Below are positions 1-5,965 of a stretch of 7,666 nt of DNA, piece by piece (positions within the stretch are counted from its first letter, which is position 1; every line of letters begins with the position of its first letter). The stretch is from Clostridiales bacterium. GTDB lineage: Bacteria; Bacillota; Clostridia; Oscillospirales; Oscillospiraceae. The stretch is from assembly GCA_003516765.1 (NCBI GenBank), contig DPCD01000125.1, positions 3,047-10,712 on the forward strand. The letters are read 5' to 3'. The notes beneath the pieces were generated by a model. The model was not told where the DNA came from and did not search any database. It saw only the letters and a program-made list of their open reading frames with translations. Position numbers and translations under genes: made by a program.

Positions 1-321
1 GGCAAGGCATCGGCGGGCGCTCTTGAATATCTGCCGGTTGCGCGCGTGTCCAACATTACCGCGGCAATCGATACGCTCAAAAAGGCGGGCGTCTGGATTT
101 ACGGCACGGCGGCGGAGGGCAGTACGACGCTCTACAAGGCGGACCTCAAGGGCGCAGCTGCCATCGTCATCGGCAACGAGGGACAGGGCATGAGCCGCCT
201 GGTTTCCGACAGCTGCGACTTCAAAGTCAGTATTCCCATGAAGGGCAGTATTTCATCCCTCAATGCATCTGCCGCAGCAGCGATCATGCTGTACGAGGCG
301 GTGCGGCAGAGAAGCGTATAA
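1..321 (+). CDS. rlmB: 23S rRNA (guanosine-2'-O-)-methyltransferase RlmB/TrmH family, C-terminal part (5' end outside window)
   Basis: The reading frame is open from base 1 to TAA at 319-321 and gives the last 106 residues of a SpoU/TrmH (SPOUT-class) methyltransferase. Family motifs are visible in order: KASAGALEYLPVARVSN at the left edge, the SAM-binding segment IVIGNEGQGMSRLV (NEGQG at visible residues 59-63), and the C-terminal knot segment IPMKGSISSLNAS (SLNAS 86-90), ending in LYEAVRQR. Such enzymes use S-adenosylmethionine to methylate a ribose 2'-OH in RNA. RlmB acts on a conserved G of 23S rRNA in the cytoplasm, and the ending seen here matches RlmB/YacO-type proteins better than tRNA-specific TrmH. 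The N-terminal substrate-binding domain is not in the window, so the exact target is inferred. A GTG at 46 could be mistaken for a start, but conserved residues continue upstream of it. The next gene begins 12 nt after the stop, so co-transcription is likely. Confidence 0.9.
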   Translation, partial: GKASAGALEYLPVARVSNITAAIDTLKKAGVWIYGTAAEGSTTLYKADLKGAAAIVIGNEGQGMSRLVSDSCDFKVSIPMKGSISSLNASAAAAIMLYEAVRQRSV

Positions 322-333
322 CAGGAGCAGCGC

Positions 334-2511
334 ATGAAGAAGCAATCGCAGGATCTGACGAACGAACAACTGCATATCGAAGATGCTGCGGCTGTGCAGG
401 AAGAATATTCCCTCGAGGATATCATGAATGAATTCGGCGGCTGGAGCAAGCGATCAGAGCCAAAGACGCCGCCGCTTGATACAGCGCAGACTTTGCCGGA
501 GCAGAAGCCGGAGCAAAGGACGCCGGCAGAAGAAGCGGACGCACCGGACACGAAAATTGTCCGGTTCCCGGCGCAGGCAAAGCGCTTCCCGGAAGAAAAA
601 GAGGAAAAGCCGCCCAAAAATCCGGCGGACTTCACCGGGCAGACCATCCGTTTTACGCCGATCCGGGAGGAACAGACGCAGCAGGCGGAAAAGCCGAAAA
701 TCTGGACCTATCAGGCAGAGCCGGACCCGGAGCCCGCGCCGCCGAGCGATCCCAAAGAGGCGAAGAAGGCGGCACGGCGCGCGCAGCGCGCGCAAAAAGA
801 GGCGCAGAAGCGGCGCAGGCAGCTGGAGCGCCATCAGAAGCAGCAGGCAAAGCGTGCCGAGCGCCGCAAAGAGCAGCCCGAGCGCGAGTTTGCGGACTGC
901 CGCGCGGCATACGCTTATTATGCGCAGGGGACGTTCCAGCGGCTGCGGCTGTTTGTGAGCGTGCTTCTGGCGCTTGTGTCGATCGGGCTTTGCTACGCGG
1001 CAAGCTACCCGATCGGAAGCTACGATTTTACGGCGAACGCAGAGAGTCTTTCGCGCATTCTCCTTATTATAATGGTTGTGCAGGCGTTTGTCGCCTGGGA
1101 TGTGGCGCTGCGCGGCGTGCGCGCGGTGTGCAGACTCCGCTTTGACCACGCGAGCATGCTGCTGGTGCTGACGATTGCCTGCGCGGTGGACGCGGTGATT
1201 GCCATCCGCGACGGGCGCATTGCGTTCTGCCCGGCGGTGACGCTGCAGTGGTGTGCAGCGCTGCTGGGAGAGTATTCGATGCAGCTGGCGAAGCTGCGCA
1301 CGCTCAAGGCTGCCTGCTCGATGAACGAGCCGAAGGCGGCGGTCCGGGAGGAAAAGGCGTGGCATGGCGAGGACTGCATTTTCAGAAGCGACGCAAAGCC
1401 GGAGGAATTTGTCCGTGAGCTGGAAATTCCCGATGCGGGCAGTCGGATGATGCGCATTTACGCGCCGGTTCTGACGCTTGTAACGCTGGGGCTTTCTATA
1501 TTAAGTATGCTTCAGGCGGAAGACAGCTTCCTCTGGGCATGGACGGCGCTGATGATTGCAAGCTTCCCGACGGGCATGTTTTTGAGCTTCTCGCGCCCGT
1601 TTGCCGCGCAGGCAAGGCGGCTTTCGCGCGCGGGCGCGGCGGTCGGCGGCTGGTACGGGGCAAGAATGCTCGGCGGCGAGTGCGGCATTGCGATTGAAGA
1701 CGCCGACCTGTTCCCGCCGCAGAACGTCACGCTCAACGGCATGAAGATCTACTCCGACCGCTCGGTCAGCCAGATCATCGGCTTTGCAAACGCCGTGGTG
1801 CAGACGGCGGGAAGCGGTCTTGCGCCGCTGTTTGAGGAAATCATGCACAACCAGAACGGCAGGCACTACGGCGTCGATACTTTCCGGCGCTACGAAGGCG
1901 GCGGGCTCGGCGCGGAGATTCGCGGCGATGTGATTCTGATGGGCTCGCTCGGGTTTATGAAACTCATGCGCGTGCATATGCCGGAGGGCGCGCGCGTCAA
2001 GCAGGCGGTGTATCTGTCGGTGAACGGCGAGCTTGCGGCGGTATTTGCGCTGAGCTATGCTCCGGCGACGAATGTGAAGGCGTGCCTGCAGGCGCTGGCG
2101 CGGTGTACGGGTCTGACCCCGATCCTCGCGACGCGCGATTTTATGATCACGCCGCAGTTTCTGAAGCATCGCTACAAGCTCTCTCCGGACCGCATCGAAT
2201 TTCCGACCGTCGAGGAGCGGGCGCGGCTGTCTTCACCTGACGCGGTCCAGGAGCCGCGGCAGGGCGCGCTTCTGGCGCGGACCGGCTTTTCCTGCTTTTC
2301 CATGGCGGTCGCGGGCGCGCGCGCGGCAAGAAGCGCGGCTATTGCGGCAATTGCCGTGACGTATGCGGCAAGCGTGATGGGGCTTCTGGTGCTGTTTTTC
2401 CTGACATTCATCGGCTCGACGCTGGCGGTGTCGGCATGGAATCTGCTTTTGTACACGGTTTTGTGGCTGATTCCAGAGCTCTTGATCACGTCCATGACCG
2501 CCAAACGCTGA
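334..2511 (+). CDS. Degenerate P1B-type-ATPase-like membrane protein (predicted pseudo-ATPase) with charged N-terminal arm
   Basis: This is a 725-residue protein; the ATG follows AGGAG (323-327) with 6-nt spacing. Residues 1-200 are hydrophilic, with a YSLEDIMNEFGGW motif (25-37), RFP/RFTP motifs (77-79, 84-86, 106-109) and a very basic, probably helical stretch (141-184, 19 Lys/Arg). Membrane helices are predicted near 205-224, 241-260, 274-291, 297-313, 375-393, 398-419, 667-693 and 697-720. This eight-helix order, the LLGEY segment after helix 4 (310-314), the AxRRLSRAGAAVGG segment after helix 6, and an N-domain-like block (GGGLGAEIRGDVILMGS, 522-537, then VYLSVNGELAAVFAL) match P1B heavy-metal ATPases. 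The CPC metal motif is replaced by SFP (410-412). The phosphorylation motif DKTGT is replaced by EDADLF (455-460). The actuator loop is only about 60 residues and lacks TGES. TGD has become TRD (600-602), and GDGxND is absent. Metal pumping is therefore unlikely; a structural or sensing role is inference. It probably shares an operon with rlmB. Confidence 0.8.
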   Translation: MKKQSQDLTNEQLHIEDAAAVQEEYSLEDIMNEFGGWSKRSEPKTPPLDTAQTLPEQKPEQRTPAEEADAPDTKIVRFPAQAKRFPEEKEEKPPKNPADFTGQTIRFTPIREEQTQQAEKPKIWTYQAEPDPEPAPPSDPKEAKKAARRAQRAQKEAQKRRRQLERHQKQQAKRAERRKEQPEREFADCRAAYAYYAQGTFQRLRLFVSVLLALVSIGLCYAASYPIGSYDFTANAESLSRILLIIMVVQAFVAWDVALRGVRAVCRLRFDHASMLLVLTIACAVDAVIAIRDGRIAFCPAVTLQWCAALLGEYSMQLAKLRTLKAACSMNEPKAAVREEKAWHGEDCIFRSDAKPEEFVRELEIPDAGSRMMRIYAPVLTLVTLGLSILSMLQAEDSFLWAWTALMIASFPTGMFLSFSRPFAAQARRLSRAGAAVGGWYGARMLGGECGIAIEDADLFPPQNVTLNGMKIYSDRSVSQIIGFANAVVQTAGSGLAPLFEEIMHNQNGRHYGVDTFRRYEGGGLGAEIRGDVILMGSLGFMKLMRVHMPEGARVKQAVYLSVNGELAAVFALSYAPATNVKACLQALARCTGLTPILATRDFMITPQFLKHRYKLSPDRIEFPTVEERARLSSPDAVQEPRQGALLARTGFSCFSMAVAGARAARSAAIAAIAVTYAASVMGLLVLFFLTFIGSTLAVSAWNLLLYTVLWLIPELLITSMTAKR

Positions 2512-2570
2512 GAGCGCGGCGCAGTTGTGAAAAAATGGGGCAGATTTTATCTGTTTGCACAAGATAGTAA

Positions 2571-2599
2571 TTGCAATCCGCTCCGGATTCGTATATAAT
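2571..2599 (+). promoter_or_regulatory. Predicted sigma-A-type promoter for the EF-G-like gene
   Basis: A perfect -10 hexamer TATAAT (2594-2599) lies 17 bp downstream of TTGCAA (2571-2576), which matches 4 of 6 positions of the -35 consensus. Transcription would start near 2606, giving a leader of about 78 nt. The surrounding AT-rich stretch (about 2541-2610) stands out in this GC-rich window. It is the best promoter in the window, in keeping with a highly expressed gene. Confidence 0.8.
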
Positions 2600-2665
2600 G
2601 AAATTTAAGAGTCGGCTGAAAAGTGAACTGCCGAGGGCTTGGTGCGCGCATGTGCCGGGCCGTAG

Positions 2666-2672
2666 AAAGGAG
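2666..2672 (+). promoter_or_regulatory. Ribosome binding site with two possible start codons
   Basis: AAAGGAG is a strong Shine-Dalgarno match. It lies 5 nt before a TTG (2678) and 11 nt before an ATG (2684) in the same frame. ATG is the stronger initiator and gives an N-terminus MGYTANDIRN that suits the family; TTG has the tighter spacing and would add only two residues (Met-Thr). The choice does not affect any domain. Confidence 0.7.
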
Positions 2673-2683
2673 AAAATTTGACT

Positions 2684-4753
2684 ATGGGCTATACTGCCAA
2701 TGACATTCGCAACATCTGCCTGCTGGGTCACGGCGGCGACGGCAAGTCCGCGCTGTGTGAGAGCATGCTCTTTACGACCAAGGCGATTACCCGTCTGGGC
2801 AAGCGCGCGGACGGCACGACCGTTTCCGACTTCGACGACGAAGAGAAGAAGCGCCAGTATTCCATCTCGACGTCCGTCATTCCGGTGGAGTATAACAAGT
2901 GCAAGATCAACGTTCTCGATAACCCCGGCTACTTCGACTTTGCCGGTCAGATCGTGCAGTCCCTGCGCGTTTCCGACGCGGGTCTGATCTGCCTGACCGC
3001 GAAGAGCGGCATCGGCGTCGGCACCGAAAAGGGCTGGAAGTACCTCGCAAAAGCCGGTCTTCCCGCAATGTTCTATGTCTCCAAGCTCGACGAGGAGCAT
3101 GCGAACTTCTTCAACGTCTTCGACAGCCTGCGCGAGATGTTCGGCGCTTCTGTCATTCCGTTCACCTTCCCGATTCTCAAGGGCGAGCAGGCAGTTGGTC
3201 TGGTTGATCTGATCGAGAAGAAGGCGTATGACGCCAACGGCAAGGAAATCCCCATGCCCGCAGAGGCTGAGGAAAAGATCGAAGAGTACATGGCAGAGCT
3301 CAACGAGCAGGTCGCCGAAACCGACGAAGCGCTCATGGAAAAGTTCTTCATGGAAGAGCCGTTCACCGAGGAAGAGCTCCTGACCGGCATTAAGGCAGGC
3401 ATCCGCGACCGCAGCGTCACGCCGGTGTTCTGCGGCTGCGCCTACACGGGTCTTGGCACGACGAACCTGCTGTCCAACCTCGTCAAGTTCGCGCCCAACC
3501 CCCTCGAGGGCAAGGCAATGACGCAGGTCGACGAGGAAGGCAACACCAAGGAATTCAAGGTTGACCCGAAGGGCAGCCCCATGGTCTTCGTATTCAACAC
3601 CCTTGCTGACCAGTACGGCAAGAACTCCTACTTCAAGGTCATTTCCGGCGACGTCGAGGACACCATGTCCTTCGTCAACGTCCGCACGGGCGACGCCGAA
3701 AAGCTCGGCAACATGTTCTTCCCGAAGGGCAAGGACAACACCAAGACCTCCAAGATCTGCTGCGGCGACATCGGCGTGTTCACGAAGCTCGCCTCCGTCA
3801 AGACCGGCGATACCCTGGGTCTGGCGGGCAAGACCGTGACGATCGCGCCCATGAAGTACGACGAGCCCATGTACAAGATGGCAATCTACGCCAAGGTCAA
3901 GGGCACCGAAGATAAGATCGCTGCCGGTCTTGTCAAGCTGAACGAGGAAGACGCTTCCTTCACCTACGGCAACGATCCCGAGACCAAGGAACTGATCCTC
4001 TCCGGCGCGGGCGACATGCAGCTGTCCGTCCTGATGGCAAAGCTCCAGAGCAAGTACAAGGTCGAGGCTGTTCTCAAGCCCGCCAAGATCGCATACCGCG
4101 AGACCATCAAGAAGAAGGTCGAGATCCACGGTCGTCACAAGAAGCAGTCCGGTGGTCACGGTCAGTTCGGCGACGTCTACATCCGCTTCGAGCCGCAGTC
4201 CGAGTCCGAAGAAATGATCTTCGCGGACGAGACCGTCGGCGGCTGCGTGCCGAAGAACTTCATCCCGTCGGTTGAAAAGGGTCTTCGCAACTGCGTCGGC
4301 AAGGGCGTTCTCGCCGGTTACCCTGTCGTGTTCCTGAAGGCGACGCTGTACTTCGGCTCCTACCACCCCGTCGACTCCTCCGATATGGCGTTCCAGACCG
4401 CTGCCGGCATCGCCTATAAGGAAGGCCTTCCCACCGCTGGTCCGACGCTCCTCGAGCCGATCGGCGAACTGAAGGTTCTCATCCCCGACGCCAACATGGG
4501 CGATGTGATCGGCGACCTCAACAAGCGCCGCGGTCGTGTGATGGGCATGAACCCCGATCCCGAGAACCCCGGCTATCAGACTGTCGAAGCCGAAGTTCCG
4601 ATGGGCGAAATGAGCTCCTACACCATCGACCTGCGCGCCATGAGCCAGGGTCGCGGCAGCTATACGCTGAAGTTCGTCCGTTACGAGGAAGTTCCGCAGA
4701 TGAATCAGGCAAAGATCATCGAGGACGCCAAGAAGGACGAAGAAGAGGGCTAA
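2684..4753 (+). CDS. Elongation factor G-like translational GTPase (EF-G paralogue)
   Basis: This is a 689-residue protein from ATG 2684 (691 if TTG 2678 is used) and spans all five EF-G domains. In the GTPase domain, G1 is GHGGDGKS (15-22), G3 is DNPGY (79-83), G4 is SKLD (133-136), and G5 lies in GCAYTGLG (251-258). The beta-barrel domain II follows (about 290-385), then domain III, domain IV (GRHKKQSGGHGQFGDVYIRF at 483-502, then SYHPVDSSDMAF) and domain V (about 596-670, with MGDVIGDLNKRRGRVMGM). Canonical EF-G has GHxDHGKT, DTPGH and NKMD, so this is a paralogue of the EF-G-2 or FusA-like type. The G3 PGY form is, to my knowledge, typical of that group. It should bind GTP and the ribosome in the cytoplasm; whether it promotes translocation, recycling or something else is not known. 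It has its own promoter and terminator. Codon use is strongly C-ending, with no in-frame TTA, CTA or TCA, suggesting high expression. Confidence 0.9.
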   Translation: MGYTANDIRNICLLGHGGDGKSALCESMLFTTKAITRLGKRADGTTVSDFDDEEKKRQYSISTSVIPVEYNKCKINVLDNPGYFDFAGQIVQSLRVSDAGLICLTAKSGIGVGTEKGWKYLAKAGLPAMFYVSKLDEEHANFFNVFDSLREMFGASVIPFTFPILKGEQAVGLVDLIEKKAYDANGKEIPMPAEAEEKIEEYMAELNEQVAETDEALMEKFFMEEPFTEEELLTGIKAGIRDRSVTPVFCGCAYTGLGTTNLLSNLVKFAPNPLEGKAMTQVDEEGNTKEFKVDPKGSPMVFVFNTLADQYGKNSYFKVISGDVEDTMSFVNVRTGDAEKLGNMFFPKGKDNTKTSKICCGDIGVFTKLASVKTGDTLGLAGKTVTIAPMKYDEPMYKMAIYAKVKGTEDKIAAGLVKLNEEDASFTYGNDPETKELILSGAGDMQLSVLMAKLQSKYKVEAVLKPAKIAYRETIKKKVEIHGRHKKQSGGHGQFGDVYIRFEPQSESEEMIFADETVGGCVPKNFIPSVEKGLRNCVGKGVLAGYPVVFLKATLYFGSYHPVDSSDMAFQTAAGIAYKEGLPTAGPTLLEPIGELKVLIPDANMGDVIGDLNKRRGRVMGMNPDPENPGYQTVEAEVPMGEMSSYTIDLRAMSQGRGSYTLKFVRYEEVPQMNQAKIIEDAKKDEEEG

Positions 4754-4763
4754 TCCGATTTTC

Positions 4764-4797
4764 AAATTCCCCGGTTCCGTTGGAGCCGGGGAATTTT
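4764..4797 (+). terminator. Intrinsic terminator of the EF-G-like gene
   Basis: The left arm 4764-4778 (AAATTCCCCGGTTCC) pairs with 4782-4796 around a GTT loop. This makes a 15-bp stem with one G-U pair, ending in a short T run (4794-4797). It starts 10 nt after the stop codon. The A-rich left side (AAATT) lets it act weakly on the other strand too, but no minus-strand gene ends here. Confidence 0.85.
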
Positions 4798-4818
4798 CTG
4801 CGTGCAACAAAACCTTGC

Positions 4819-4847
4819 GTGACAAATCAGGCACGATATGGTATGCT
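4819..4847 (+). promoter_or_regulatory. Predicted extended -10 promoter for the XRE-SdpI operon
   Basis: GTGACA (4819-4824, 5 of 6 matches to TTGACA), a 17-bp spacer and TATGCT (4842-4847) preceded by TGn (4839-4841) form an extended -10 promoter. Initiation near 4854 would leave a very short leader that begins almost at the Shine-Dalgarno GAGGTGA (4856-4862). An imperfect dyad CGTG...CACG (4818-4835) overlaps the -35 and spacer and could be an operator; this is weak (6 of 9 symmetric positions). Confidence 0.55.
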
Positions 4848-4866
4848 TTTTGCAAGAGGTGAGACC

Positions 4867-5535
4867 ATGGACCGCTTTACGCAGAATCTCCGGCGCGCCC
4901 GGAAAGCCGCAGGGCTGACCCAGCAGCAGCTGGCGGACCGGCTCCATGTCACGCGCCAGAGCGTCAGCAGCTGGGAGCTCGGAAAAACCGAACCGGATTT
5001 GCAGACGCTGACAGAGCTGGCGGAGGTTTTCGAAACCGACGCAGGCTCGCTTCTGGGGGAAGCCGGAAGACCGGCTTATCCGCGCCTGCAAAAACGCTTC
5101 GTGACCGGCTTTGCTGTCTGCGCGGGCTTGCTTCTGATGCTGTTCTGCCTGGAGCTGGGGCTTTTTTCGTATTGGAGAAAGCTCCATGATTATGGCGCGA
5201 TGCTGTATGCGGCGCTGTGGAAGCTATCTGTGCCGCCGCTTCTGTGGTATTCTTCTGGGGTGGGCGCGGTGTGCTTTTTCGCGATGTGGTCGCCCGTCCG
5301 GTGCGGAAAACAGGCGAGGCTGGCGCTTCTGCTTGCGGCGCTGGCGCTGGGCTTGCCGGTGCTTGCGCTGATGGCGCAGTACCTTGCCGTTGCGCTGGGA
5401 AACCTCGACGGTGTGCGCGTCTGGCTTGCACCGCTGCTTCGAAGACCTGCGGGACGAATCGCAATGCAAATCATTCTGCCGGGGCTAAGCGGCATCTGTA
5501 CGGGGCTTTTTGCCTGTTCGGAAAGGAGCGTTTAA
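4867..5535 (+). CDS. Membrane-anchored XRE-family transcriptional regulator
   Basis: This is a 222-residue protein. The start at ATG 4867 is chosen because it follows GAGGTGA by 4 nt and begins exactly at the HTH domain; a longer frame back to TTG 4780 would start inside the terminator hairpin. Residues 6-60 are a Cro/C1-type helix-turn-helix (LRRARKAAGLTQQQLADRL, then the recognition helix around TRQSVSSWELGK, then EPDLQTLTELAEVF). After a short linker the protein turns strongly hydrophobic, with predicted membrane helices near 78-101, 121-141, 151-177 and 197-216. It should therefore bind DNA from the inner face of the membrane, perhaps sensing an envelope or membrane-protein signal. The next gene, an SdpI-family protein, starts after one intervening base, so the two are co-transcribed. 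By analogy with other XRE genes it probably controls its own promoter. The ligand and targets beyond that are unknown. Confidence 0.85.
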   Translation: MDRFTQNLRRARKAAGLTQQQLADRLHVTRQSVSSWELGKTEPDLQTLTELAEVFETDAGSLLGEAGRPAYPRLQKRFVTGFAVCAGLLLMLFCLELGLFSYWRKLHDYGAMLYAALWKLSVPPLLWYSSGVGAVCFFAMWSPVRCGKQARLALLLAALALGLPVLALMAQYLAVALGNLDGVRVWLAPLLRRPAGRIAMQIILPGLSGICTGLFACSERSV

Positions 5536-5536
5536 A

Positions 5537-5920
5537 ATGGGCTTTTGGTTTTTCATGCTGGCAATGAATCTGATTATCCCGCTGAGCATGATCTTTCTGG
5601 GAAAGTATTTCTCCAAACGTGCGCCGGGACAGATCAATATGCTCTTTGGCTACCGTACGGCGCGTTCGATGAAAAATCAGGACACATGGCAGTTCGCACA
5701 TCATTATTTTGGAAAGCTGTGGTTTAAGATGGGACTTTGGCTGCTTGTTTTGACCGTGGCGGCGATGCTGCCGGGACTCGGGAAAGACGCAGATGCAGTC
5801 GGAAAGCTCGGCGGATTACTTTGCCTTGTACAGATTCCGGTGATGCTGTATACGATTTTTCCGACTGAGCGGGCGCTCAAAAAGACGTTTGACAAGGACG
5901 GCAACAGAAAAAAGACTTAA
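5537..5920 (+). CDS. SdpI-family integral membrane protein
   Basis: This is a 127-residue protein. The ATG is preceded by AAAGGAG (5522-5528) with 8-nt spacing; the Shine-Dalgarno lies inside the end of the upstream XRE gene. Three membrane helices are predicted near 3-23, 63-79 and 89-108. Between the first two is the hallmark of the SdpI family, GYRTARSMKNQDTW (38-51), followed by FAHHYFGKLW. The C-terminus is short and basic (KKTFDKDGNRKKT). In Bacillus subtilis, SdpI is the immunity protein against the SdpC killing peptide and also sequesters the autorepressor SdpR at the membrane. Here the protein has one SdpI unit and no toxin gene in view, and its partner regulator is an XRE protein with its own membrane anchor. 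A role in bacteriocin immunity or envelope-stress signalling is inference; many SdpI homologues in Firmicutes are uncharacterised. Confidence 0.85.
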   Translation: MGFWFFMLAMNLIIPLSMIFLGKYFSKRAPGQINMLFGYRTARSMKNQDTWQFAHHYFGKLWFKMGLWLLVLTVAAMLPGLGKDADAVGKLGGLLCLVQIPVMLYTIFPTERALKKTFDKDGNRKKT

Positions 5921-5951
5921 AAAAGCAGCATCCGAAAAACGGATGCTGCTT
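5919..5951 (-). terminator. Intrinsic terminator, mainly for the minus-strand acyltransferase gene
   Basis: AAGCAGCATCCG (5923-5934) and CGGATGCTGCTT (5940-5951) form a perfect 12-bp stem with an A5 loop. Read on the minus strand, a ten-pair core from GCAGC is followed by six Ts (complement of 5919-5924), a textbook terminator 15 nt past the acyltransferase stop. On the plus strand the hairpin directly follows the SdpI gene but has no good U-tract (TTCGCTATTT), so there it may act weakly. The two convergent genes share it, and its U-tract overlaps the SdpI stop codon. Confidence 0.85.
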
Positions 5952-5965
5952 CGCTATTTACGAAA

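Noticed and set aside
454..1365. Arg-rich open frames on both strands overlapping the pseudo-ATPase gene
   Set aside because: They are shadow frames of GC-rich, Lys/Arg/Glu-rich coding sequence, with low-complexity products and no matching ribosome binding sites.
2541..2556. Small hairpin CAGAT-TTT-ATCTG followed by TTT as a terminator for the pseudo-ATPase gene
   Set aside because: The stem is only five pairs and AT-rich with a short T run, too weak to call. The transcript may end elsewhere or read into the next gene.
2486..4855. A 789-codon open frame on the minus strand covering the EF-G-like gene
   Set aside because: It lies in exact codon register opposite the plus-strand gene, so its stops would need TTA, CTA or TCA in that gene, which codon bias excludes. 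The translation has no recognisable domains, and the plus-strand product is unmistakable.
4780..4866. Upstream start (TTG 4780) for the XRE regulator
   Set aside because: It falls in the loop of the preceding terminator and upstream of the predicted promoter; ATG 4867 has a strong ribosome binding site and starts the HTH domain.
5510..5536. Upstream TTG start for the SdpI-like protein, overlapping the XRE gene
   Set aside because: There is no ribosome binding site at the right distance, whereas ATG 5537 follows AAAGGAG by 8 nt and begins directly with the first membrane helix.
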